This document shows positions 56,297 to 64,000 of a DNA stretch of 64,000 bases, one piece after another. The notes below the pieces were generated by a model. That model made no database searches, was not told the origin of the DNA, and saw nothing but the letters and a program-made list of their open reading frames with translations. This stretch comes from Picocystis sp. L7 (taxonomy: Eukaryota; Chlorophyta; Picocystophyceae; Picocystales; Picocystaceae). Location of the stretch: the NCBI GenBank assembly GCA_020975725.1, contig QXJR01000023.1:62001-126000 (forward strand), given 5' to 3'. Position 1 is the stretch's first letter; every line of letters starts with the position of its first letter. The position numbers and the translations under genes are program-made.

Positions 56297-57160
56297 TCAC
56301 CTAGGTCTGCGACGAGCACGTACCACGCGGCGCCCGGGCACCGGTGGGGCCCCTCCTAACGAGAACTTCATTTGCGGTTCTCCTGTGGTACCTTGTGCAG
56401 AAGCACCAAAGGGGAGCGCTTGATGGAAGGTCGAACCAGACGTGGGGCCAGCAGCAGCACCTGCTTGGCCAGGGCTAGCAAACATGGACTGCTGTGGTGG
56501 GCCTTGGGAAAATCCTTGGTTGGGCGTGGAGCTATTCTCTTTTCCAAACTGGAATGCTGGGGCGGATGGCACATCAGTGGACTGCTTCTGCGCTGCTTCT
56601 GGATTTATTTCGGGTTTCGGTGACGTTCCGGGCCTGCTCCCTTTCCTGGCTTCGTCGATGGCACCAGTGATGAAGGAAGGCTTGTTGCCTTCCCCTTTAA
56701 ACTCTTTCAGCGCTTCTCCGAGCAAGCCCGACCCCTCACTTGTTTTCTTTTCCCCCTGTACACCAGCAAGGCTCCATCCTGCACTCGATCCTTGTCTAGT
56801 GTTCGTGTGTGTTTGCACCCTTCCTGTCGGTTCCGTTTCCGATTCCTTCACCGTACGTTGCAGCTCCGGCAGACCTTCGTCTCCGTTTTGAAAATTCGTC
56901 TGGAAACGAAAAGCAAAGCTGATCTTCGGTTTCCCGATCCTCGCACGTTTCCTCCAGCCTTTCTTGGTCGGCTTCACGTGTCGAACGATGGGTTTCATCC
57001 GAGGCAGTTCCTTCCATCCGTCGGCGACCACGGCCAGGCAGGCGTAAGCGCGCCTTTTAACATCGTTCGCATGATCTCCTTCCTCCCATTCGTCTTCCTC
57101 TCTCTCCTTGCGCTTTCCACGCCGCGATTCGCCTTGGAAGCGCGTCGCGACGTCCGACAT
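56297..57160 (-). CDS. FG-repeat nucleoporin-like protein (NUP1/NUP136-type candidate)
   Basis: The 287-residue product begins MSDVATRFQGESRRGKRKER. It is mostly disordered, with a basic Lys/Arg segment (KPTKKGWRKRARIGKPKISF). Its C-terminal half is rich in Ser, Pro, Gln and Phe-Gly motifs (AFQFGKEN, ALPFGASAQG, FSLGGAPP) and ends GRRVVRARRRPR. FG motifs followed by a basic tail of this kind occur in plant nuclear-basket nucleoporins NUP1/NUP136. The number of FG motifs is low, so the assignment is tentative. The unspliced frame continues upstream to 57799 through a 57-bp tandem repeat, which I regard as leader or promoter because the repeat encodes no plausible protein. Confidence 0.5.
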   Translation of the reverse strand: MSDVATRFQGESRRGKRKEREEDEWEEGDHANDVKRRAYACLAVVADGWKELPRMKPIVRHVKPTKKGWRKRARIGKPKISFAFRFQTNFQNGDEGLPELQRTVKESETEPTGRVQTHTNTRQGSSAGWSLAGVQGEKKTSEGSGLLGEALKEFKGEGNKPSFITGAIDEARKGSRPGTSPKPEINPEAAQKQSTDVPSAPAFQFGKENSSTPNQGFSQGPPQQSMFASPGQAGAAAGPTSGSTFHQALPFGASAQGTTGEPQMKFSLGGAPPVPGRRVVRARRRPR

Positions 57161-57306
57161 CGCCGTCGCCGATGGACCCGTATCGTCGATTCGGGTACGG
57201 TTTGGTCCGACCCTCGGATGGTTCCCTTTCAAGACCGAGAGGTTTGAAAGGAAGGTTTCTGATCGAACCAAGGTTTCGATTGGAGAAGGAACGGACAAGC
57301 CAGGAC

Positions 57307-57514
57307 GGCATGGAAGGGCACCCCACCTCCTGGTGGAAGGATCCTTCGCTTGGCACACAGGCAGGCATGGAAGGGCAGCCCACCTCCTGGTGGAAGGATC
57401 CTTCGCTTGGCACACAGGCAGGCATGGAAGGGCACCCCACCTCCTGGTGGAAGGATCCTTCGCTTGGCACACAGGCAGGCATGGAAGGGCACCCCACCTC
57501 CTGGTGGAAGGTAC
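57307..57514. repeat. 57-bp tandem minisatellite upstream of the nucleoporin-like gene
   Basis: Four near-perfect copies with starts at 57307, 57364, 57421 and 57478, each starting GGCATGGAAGGGCA and containing CTCCTGGTGGAAGGATCC. The period is a multiple of three, so an open frame passes through it. The rest of 57161-58069 holds no gene and lies between two divergent genes. Confidence 0.95.
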
Positions 57515-58069
57515 ACTTGTTCGAAGATCCGACGGAGTGTGTGGAGGGTGACGGAGTGAAGAGTAGTTCCCAGTAGGCTGCCAACCTAGCATTGGAATGG
57601 TGGCCCGTTCCCTCGTCGAGTTCCCTCCGCATCGTTCGTGCGATCCTTTCCCGCAATTCGCGTCGTTCTGGATCGCCATCCGAACCGAAGAATGGCTTCC
57701 ATGGACACTCCAATGACTTGACCCTGCGTTCCTCTTCCATGCCAGGGTCACACGTGCGTCACCTCCCATCCGCAACCCCGTGACTTCGCATCGTCGCACT
57801 GTCGGATCCTTCTTCCACTCCCATCATGGACATCCTTTGTCTCGTGGTGGAGAGGGGCATGGACCTGTCCTCTCCCCTATTCGTGGTGAACACGCACGTC
57901 GGGGGATTCCTTGGGATTGACGTACGGCTGGGGCGTGGTTGTATGGGGTTCGCCCCAGCTTGTGTCGTTTCGGGGTCACCTCGGAAACGCCGACGAGTGG
58001 CGACCGCCAAGTCGAACGCAGGGAAAGAGGACGTCGCCATCGACGCGAAAGGAGTGGCAACGTGCCGCC

Positions 58070-58993
58070 ATGATCAAGGCAGGACTGCTGTGGACCACGT
58101 GGTGGACGTGCTGCTTTTGCTTCTGGATGGCTGCGGCGGAAGACAAGGACAACCAAGCGCTCAACCGGGCAGCCCACGTGGCCATGGCCGAGCCGGAATC
58201 CGCGAGAGATTCCACCTGGGCGCAGATCCCAAGCGCGTGGTTCGAGCTCACGCCAGAAGATATCGACGTCGGAGAGGACAGAGGGGTGTGTGGCATCAAC
58301 AGCCTCACCGAAACTTCGAAAGCAGGAGCCTGCAGGATCCGCATTGCCTTCCCACGTGGACGAAGAGTTGTTTGCTCGGGATGGATCATTGGAAGGGATA
58401 CGGTGGCGACCGCTGGACACTGCGTCTACAACAAGGAAGCAGGTGGGTACGCAAGGCAAATCTACGTGGACTGCGGCGAGGAGAACCCCTGTCAAGGAGG
58501 CAACAACACCTACAACGCAGTGAAATGGGTCACCACACAGGGGTGGATCGAGAATGGCCACGAGGAAGAGTGCAGCCGTTTCAGCAACGATGGAGCAGCC
58601 ATAAAAGTGGGTAGAACATTCAGGAGGAGAGACGTACTCCAGGTTGAACCCTACACCTGCGATAGGAATATGGATTTTACCGTGACTGGATATCCTGGCA
58701 GTACTGGCGAGGGGTGCTCCTCGTACACAACTTGCGTGCAGAAAACTGCTTCTGGATCCATCGCATGTCCTTCCGGCATGTTCAATCGTTGTGGCGTACT
58801 ATCTAGCAGCACGTTGGACGGCTGTGCTGGCATGAGCGGCAGCGGATTGATGAGCAGCAGTAGGGACACGATTGTAGGCATTTATGCTGCACAGCGCATG
58901 GGATTTATTTGTGCGAATTACTACGCATTCCTCACTGAAGGACCCAACGAAGAGGGAGTCGACATATGGGATCTCATGGAGGCCCTGGAGTAG
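58070..58993 (+). CDS. Secreted trypsin-like serine protease (glutamyl-endopeptidase/V8-like)
   Basis: The 307-residue product has an N-terminal hydrophobic signal (MIKAGLLWTTWWTCCFCFWM then AAAED). A chymotrypsin-fold domain follows with all three catalytic residues: His117 in TVATAGHCVYN, Asp174 in NDGAAIKV and Ser256 in GMSGSGLM. Many cysteines suggest disulfides. It is closest in layout to the S1B/V8-type proteases common in bacteria, algae and oomycetes rather than to animal trypsins. Substrate preference cannot be read reliably. A possible propeptide lies between about 24 and 75. ATG 58070 is the first that gives a signal peptide; the frame is open earlier through leader. Single exon. 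Confidence 0.85.
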   Translation: MIKAGLLWTTWWTCCFCFWMAAAEDKDNQALNRAAHVAMAEPESARDSTWAQIPSAWFELTPEDIDVGEDRGVCGINSLTETSKAGACRIRIAFPRGRRVVCSGWIIGRDTVATAGHCVYNKEAGGYARQIYVDCGEENPCQGGNNTYNAVKWVTTQGWIENGHEEECSRFSNDGAAIKVGRTFRRRDVLQVEPYTCDRNMDFTVTGYPGSTGEGCSSYTTCVQKTASGSIACPSGMFNRCGVLSSSTLDGCAGMSGSGLMSSSRDTIVGIYAAQRMGFICANYYAFLTEGPNEEGVDIWDLMEALE

Positions 58994-59911
58994 TTTTTTT
59001 TCCATCGGATTCGCAATATTAACCTAATTTATCTTATCGTGCCTTTTCGAGGTGCTGTTCCTCTGACACGACCTACGATGGCGCCTGTGGTAACCCACCC
59101 GGTAAACATCGTGAAAGAAGTGCCGCGCACTCTTCCGAGGGAAGCAAGCTGTATTCACAGGATGGCTTTAGTGTTGGGATACATGTTGCAGCATTGGTTA
59201 GACCTGATTTTTCTTCGGCATTGAGATTGCTTTTCACAACGTCACCCACACCAATTTCCTCCAAATCACTGGCAGCCAGCGGTACAAAAGCTTTGTAAAT
59301 GTACCAAATCATGGAATCGACCACACGTCGGTGTTGAATTGGAGACTGGCGAAGTCAGCAGCATGCCTGACACCACAGAGCGATTGGTCCGACGACGGTG
59401 GCATGTCCCTTTGTGGTCCTTTCGGGTGCCTTTCGCCATCGAATGGCACAGACACGGATGTATCCTGAGACACAATGCATCATTTCTCACCCTTTCACAC
59501 AGTCCCTTGATCACGTCCAATGCTTCTGTTGGAGACTTCGATATCCCCGTCCTCCTTTGCTTTCGTCTTTCACCAGCACACCTTCCCATTGGGAATGCCG
59601 GAAGACCCCCATTGACTTCTCTCGCTCCCCTGGATCGAGTTCTCCATGCTCGAGATCTCGATCCAACCCCCTTCATCTCGATTCGTTTGAGGAGATATCG
59701 ATGGTGGGTTTCGCCCCCCTTCGACCGGTCTCGACCGAACCCTCCTCGAAGGGTTAATGCACGAGTTAAGTTCGAGTCCGATTCGAATCATTTCGAAGCA
59801 AAGCACGCGCAGCACGCACCTGTTCGCGCGCGAAAGGAGCGAGACGAAGCGAACATGGACGCCTCTTGCACGTCCTGAAGGCACACGTCCGTGCGACCGG
59901 ACCAGGGAACG
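58994..59911. promoter_or_regulatory. Upstream region of the VPS13-like gene
   Basis: About 0.9 kb without a gene. Near the right end are AGATCTCGATCC, ATCTCGATTCG and AGATATCGATGG (59659-59706) and a paired TTAA, TTAATGCACGAGTTAA (59754-59769), ending 142 bp before the ATG. These are the same motif families found upstream of SPT4/MED28-like and DUF726. Confidence 0.45.
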
Positions 59912-62900
59912 ATGGAACACAGCGGTGGAAACACAGGAATGGTGGTGGGAAGCCTCGTCGTGGCGTTCCTACTGCTTGGATTCGTGGCCCTCGATCGAGC
60001 GGTTGAAAAGGCACTCCGATGGTGGCTGATAAGATATGTCGATGAGGAAAACAGGGATGGACTGGAAGTGCTTGTCGCTTCGAGGCTCAGACCGCTCCAA
60101 TTCGTTGTGCACATTAACAAACTCAGCGTGAAATTGGACAAACTTTTGCATCTGGAAGAACCGCTGAGCGGCCGTTTATCCATCCAATCCTTCAGGCTTG
60201 ATACCAGATTCACATGGGCATGTGATTGGAATCTCTTCAGAGGGCTTCGAGTCATTTTGCTACAAGCAGAATTGCATGGTGCAGAGGTGAGCATCGAGAC
60301 CAAATGTTTCCCGGAAGGAGGCGAGCAAAGCTTCTGGCGAAAGAGGAGGTTGGAATTCCAGGAATGCGAGCGCATGCTGCTGCACTGCAGGAGCTCACAC
60401 AGATATTGGAGAATCCTTGGTCCGTGTCTGGCCGTCTGCTTGCCTCGACTCGATCTGCATGCGAACATCATTTTCGTGGCAGAATCAAACTCACTTGTAT
60501 ACAGAAATGATGTAGGCGCGGACAATGAACCGTGCTGTTCTATGGACACCCAAGCAATATGCCATATTAAGTGTATCAGAGTCACGAATGCACGTGGATT
60601 ACGTTCTTCACCCCAAGGGTGTGCGTCTCGTCCTCAGGTGGTGGAGTTCCGAGTCTTGCAATTATCGATTGAAGTAGCTAATGAAAGCAAGCTTCGACTA
60701 CTGCGAATGGTGCGACACGTGGATATCAAAGGGGAGCTTGAGATATCTCCTTTTGAGAGGAACTCACCAACCTCTGCAGGGGTGGGACTCAACTTCGTTT
60801 TAGATACTAGCCCACTGGTGGTCCATCTAGACAAACCAGTCATGTCTGGTGCCCTCAAAGCCATTTGTGACTATGTAAGAAGCACAAGGTTGTGGCAGAT
60901 CCGGCATTTCAGGCCAACATTATCTGTGCAAGAGGAGCCAGAAGCTTGGTGGAGGTATGCTGTTCAAGCAGTTCTGCAGAGGTATAAAAACGATGGAAAA
61001 TACATACTTCCCTCGGGACCACAGTCGTATTGGGAAAGAGTCGCTATGGCCGCAGACTATCGCTCGCTGTACAAGAATGTTTTGATCCGCAGCCTTTGTC
61101 CTGTTTCGTTGCTCTCCAGCAAGGCACTAATCAATGAGTTGCATCTTCTGGAGCAAAAACTCCCTTTTGATTGTGTGCACGTAGCAAGGTATCGCGCCAT
61201 TCATGAGCTTCTGGGAACCTTTGCTGGTTACAGCATATTACTATTGTTTGCCGATATTCACCCATCATTCCATTCTGGCGCACCCATTCACTGCATCACA
61301 AGTAAACAGAAAACAGTTGTGCAGGCGAAACCCAGTTGGTATTGGTACTTGAGATCTGTCGACTGCAAAATCTCCAGGCTTGCATTCTTGGTGCAGGTTT
61401 CAAGACGCGTAGATTTCATTTCCGAACAAGAGTTGACCATTGTGTTTTCCCACTTGAGCTTGCGAATGCACAAGAAAAATAGTCATACAAACTATTCCTC
61501 AGTAATGTTTGATGATGTGTCCATGAAAAGCAGCGACGGATGTGGAGAGGGGCAAACAATTCTGGAGATTTCGCAAAGCGGTGAAAAGCTGGACAGCTCC
61601 TTGCTTGTGGTCCAAACTCTGTGCACAGAGTGTTGTTCAAGTGATGGTCTGTCAAGGGTTTGTATGGATGTGCAGGGGTTTCCGGCTGCTCTCACCCTTT
61701 CAAACACGTTGCTGGCTGCAAGCCAGGACATTGTGAATGTGACGAGAGATGTGTTTGTAGCTTTCAGTCTGCCACCCATGGAGCAAAGGAACAGCAGGCG
61801 CACCTTATTTCAGGTGGACTACACTTGTGATGGTGAAATCCGGTTCATGCTTCCTTGCAGAGAGAGCGATCCTGCATGGCTTGTCTTTCGCTGCCACCAA
61901 CCTAAAGCGTCATTCCGGAAAATCGGTGGTATTGGTCTTGTACACTCTGCAACGGTATGGGGTCAGGGAGGAGAGTTCATGCCAGCTTTCGTTGGCTTTC
62001 CTCCCATTTGCGGCTGGAGCGTCCACTCTCCACTGTCCACTATATTGCTCTGCACCACAGTTGGTGTGTCATTTTTAAGAGAGAGAGGAGAGGAGACGAA
62101 AAGTACCACCTTTCTTGAAAACGTTCGGATAAACGCCAGGACTCTTGCTCAAAACAGTAGGCCAGGATTGAAGACTGAGAAGCTGTGCTTTCATGGATTG
62201 AAGTTTTCGCCTTGCGGTGAGCAAGGAGTTTGGAATTTCGATTTGGGTTCGTGCTCTTCAAATGTTCACATTAGGATTCAACACGTGCTACTCAAAATCA
62301 GGCCAGATTTGCTGACAGCCCTTCATGATTGTGCATCAAACCTCTTCTTTCTGCTTACAGACTCAGCGCAGGTCAAGATGCCAGCAAAGCATCTTTCCAA
62401 GAAGCAAATGACAACCAGTGCGTTGGCCTCCTTCTCAATCTCTGTTGAAGCGAGCTCCTTTTCTGTAAGTTTTGCAGATGAAAATAGCCAGGACTTTTGT
62501 ATGTTACGGATTGTGAACATTCGAGCACAGAATCAGGTCCAGGGATCTCAGATACAATCAACAGCCGAAGCCGCAGGGGTATTTGTCGAAGGTGTTCCAG
62601 GTGCCCCAAGTTGTCTCCTTCGGCCGAATGAAGAGAGTTGCGGAGTAGCTCGGGATCTTTCTTTTGTCGGAAGGAAGACAAAACGAAGAAGGCCCCCTTC
62701 CCCATCAGGTAACAGAGGCCAGTTTTTAAGGATGTCTGTTACTGCAGACACGGGTCTTGTTTCGACCAAAGTCCAACTCGCTGGAATATGGCTGCTGGCG
62801 GACCCAAAGTTCCTCAAAATTCTCTTCGATGGGTGCTTTTTGTATCTAGATTTGTGCAGAGAATTGATTTCTAATTTGCTAGAATCTGTTACCACGCGGA

Positions 62901-64000
62901 GAGCTGATGACATGCATTTTGGATTCAAAGAAAACAACAACGTCTCTGCCACACTACTTTTTGAACTTTCGTCTTTGGAGATACTTCTTTTGGAGTCGTC
63001 CCTCGTGAGTCCACCCAGGAGCCCCGGGGCAGGGTCCTTTACGCTTTGCAGCGGCAAGTTGTCTTGGCAGTTGAACAAAGACTGGTATGAGTTTGAAAAT
63101 TCTATATTGGTGGATGAACTTGTACTATGTAGTGGTAAGGAAAGAGTTCTCTTGTCGATAAGAAGATCTCCTCAAAGCACTCGAGAGGATGGTTCATATG
63201 CGGGAAAAATACAATTCACAGTCCGTTCTTGTGGTAGCTCGGACAATGGTCCACAGTGTAACCCTGTGCTGAGGCAGGAGTGCCGTATGCAAGTCAAGGT
63301 TGGTAAGATTCACTTCTCGTATGACTACTTGGGGTTGCAGCAAGTCTTGGAAATCTTTGTGTTCTTCAGAGAGTCAGTGGGTGCACAAATGTACAGTCGA
63401 GGCCAGCCGTGGCTGGACAGAGAAGCCCATGCTAGCCGTGAGCAGACATGGAGAACCTCAGTGCAAGTTGATTTAATCTCTGTCAAAATACCCAAAAGCT
63501 GGGGGGATGTTGCCAATGCTATTGTGATTTCAATGGAAAGCGTTGATGGTAATCATGAAACTTGTAACCCCCAACTGCACATCCTTGTAGGGCAAATCAC
63601 GGCCACTTACAGGACCGCACTGTCTGACGATACAATGCTCCTGGATGCCCCAGCATTAGAAGTGCACGTTAACATGGCAGATAAACAGATCCGGGTTGTA
63701 TCCAACGTGGTTCACTTTTATTTTCACAATGACTGTGTACGCATTTTTATGTGGTTGATGCACTCGAATTGCTCGTCGCACATCCCAGATAGCACCGATA
63801 AGGGGTCAGAAGGGCTTTTTGATGGGGAATCAAATTCTCCACCAACAAGCGAGCCATGCAGTGATGCAGTTCCTGTTGCAGGACAGTCTGTTGCTTGTTC
63901 TTCCTGGTCAATGTACGTATCAATTTCTCAGACCAATGCAAAAGTTGTGGGGCTGCAGGAAGGTGACAACAGTACAGGTGTCAGCGACAAATCATTTGTA
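59912..64000 (+). CDS. VPS13-like / bridge-like lipid-transfer protein, N-terminal part (runs off window)
   Basis: The frame from ATG 59912 stays open to the end of the window, about 1363 codons, with no stop. The N-terminus is MEHSGGNTGMVVGSLVVAFL followed by LLGFVALDRAV, a membrane anchor, then KALRWWLIRYVDEENRDG. The region up to about residue 300 has the beta-strand-rich pattern of chorein (RBG) proteins (FVVHINKLSVKLDKLLHL). A VPS13-type segment is clear near residues 330-390: RPTLSVQEEPEAWWRYAVQA, then SYWERVAMAADYRSLYKN. Such proteins are long grooved tubes that carry lipids between membranes at contact sites. Canonical VPS13 lacks the N-terminal helix; Csf1/BLTP1-type members have one, so the subfamily is open. 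The later part of the gene lies outside the window, and GC is lower than in the GC-rich gene starts nearby. Confidence 0.78.
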   Translation, partial: MEHSGGNTGMVVGSLVVAFLLLGFVALDRAVEKALRWWLIRYVDEENRDGLEVLVASRLRPLQFVVHINKLSVKLDKLLHLEEPLSGRLSIQSFRLDTRFTWACDWNLFRGLRVILLQAELHGAEVSIETKCFPEGGEQSFWRKRRLEFQECERMLLHCRSSHRYWRILGPCLAVCLPRLDLHANIIFVAESNSLVYRNDVGADNEPCCSMDTQAICHIKCIRVTNARGLRSSPQGCASRPQVVEFRVLQLSIEVANESKLRLLRMVRHVDIKGELEISPFERNSPTSAGVGLNFVLDTSPLVVHLDKPVMSGALKAICDYVRSTRLWQIRHFRPTLSVQEEPEAWWRYAVQAVLQRYKNDGKYILPSGPQSYWERVAMAADYRSLYKNVLIRSLCPVSLLSSKALINELHLLEQKLPFDCVHVARYRAIHELLGTFAGYSILLLFADIHPSFHSGAPIHCITSKQKTVVQAKPSWYWYLRSVDCKISRLAFLVQVSRRVDFISEQELTIVFSHLSLRMHKKNSHTNYSSVMFDDVSMKSSDGCGEGQTILEISQSGEKLDSSLLVVQTLCTECCSSDGLSRVCMDVQGFPAALTLSNTLLAASQDIVNVTRDVFVAFSLPPMEQRNSRRTLFQVDYTCDGEIRFMLPCRESDPAWLVFRCHQPKASFRKIGGIGLVHSATVWGQGGEFMPAFVGFPPICGWSVHSPLSTILLCTTVGVSFLRERGEETKSTTFLENVRINARTLAQNSRPGLKTEKLCFHGLKFSPCGEQGVWNFDLGSCSSNVHIRIQHVLLKIRPDLLTALHDCASNLFFLLTDSAQVKMPAKHLSKKQMTTSALASFSISVEASSFSVSFADENSQDFCMLRIVNIRAQNQVQGSQIQSTAEAAGVFVEGVPGAPSCLLRPNEESCGVARDLSFVGRKTKRRRPPSPSGNRGQFLRMSVTADTGLVSTKVQLAGIWLLADPKFLKILFDGCFLYLDLCRELISNLLESVTTRRADDMHFGFKENNNVSATLLFELSSLEILLLESSLVSPPRSPGAGSFTLCSGKLSWQLNKDWYEFENSILVDELVLCSGKERVLLSIRRSPQSTREDGSYAGKIQFTVRSCGSSDNGPQCNPVLRQECRMQVKVGKIHFSYDYLGLQQVLEIFVFFRESVGAQMYSRGQPWLDREAHASREQTWRTSVQVDLISVKIPKSWGDVANAIVISMESVDGNHETCNPQLHILVGQITATYRTALSDDTMLLDAPALEVHVNMADKQIRVVSNVVHFYFHNDCVRIFMWLMHSNCSSHIPDSTDKGSEGLFDGESNSPPTSEPCSDAVPVAGQSVACSSWSMYVSISQTNAKVVGLQEGDNSTGVSDKSFV

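Overview
This 64 kb window looks like nuclear DNA of a green alga (Viridiplantae) with a compact genome. It carries an LHCA3-type photosystem I antenna gene, a plant-type SAC9 phosphatase with an internal WW domain, a DUF760 plastid protein, a plastid-type RsmB methyltransferase and a ZIF-like transporter. These sit among ordinary eukaryotic genes (Pol II, Pol III, SPT4, EMC7, cytosolic ribosomal proteins). About 27 host genes and three transposon genes are packed on both strands, many as divergent or convergent pairs. Introns are few, mostly about 80-430 bp, and cluster near the 5' ends of genes. Donors are GTGCGT, GTGAGN, GTACGT or GTAAGN; acceptors are mostly CAG, with one TAG. AATAAA follows or overlaps about nine stop codons, unlike the TGTAA signal usual in core chlorophytes. 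I cannot name the species.

Layout. 1-1.6 kb: a 32-bp minisatellite, truncated by the window edge, beside an intact PIF/Harbinger-like transposase (1.6-2.8 kb). 3.7-7.0 kb: a small unknown spliced gene, a DUF760 gene and a PDK1-like kinase. 7.14-11.02 kb: a complete-looking PIF/Harbinger transposon with 18-bp terminal inverted repeats, a GAG/GAG target duplication, a spliced transposase and a convergent spliced PHD-finger/Myb-like partner gene. 11.3-15 kb: RPL35, EMC7, RsmB. 15-25 kb: gene-poorer, with RPC4, a small membrane protein, a mitochondrial carrier, PRP17 and a 35-residue membrane ORF. 25-41 kb: an SGLT symporter, an ANTH clathrin adaptor, SAC9, a CPBP protease and a DUF726 hydrolase. 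41-54 kb: a small plastid membrane protein, an MFS transporter behind a palindrome-rich minisatellite, a secreted Cys-rich GPI-type protein, a CID-like RRM protein, a YbaK-domain protein, RPB9, RPS14, LHCA3 and a DBP3 helicase. 54-64 kb: SPT4, a MED28-like coiled coil, an FG-nucleoporin-like gene, a secreted trypsin-like protease, and the first 4.1 kb of a VPS13/bridge-like lipid-transfer gene that runs off the window.

The genes do not form one pathway; this is a typical gene-dense chromosome segment. Several are basal transcription and translation factors (RPB9, SPT4, RPC4, RPL35, RPS14, a MED28 candidate). Several act in phosphoinositide and membrane biology (PDK1, ANTH, SAC9, VPS13-like). 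The most interesting signals are the two-gene Harbinger element and three short sequence families that recur in upstream regions: paired TTAA, TTCGAAAGGGG, and ATCGAGATCTC-type palindromes.
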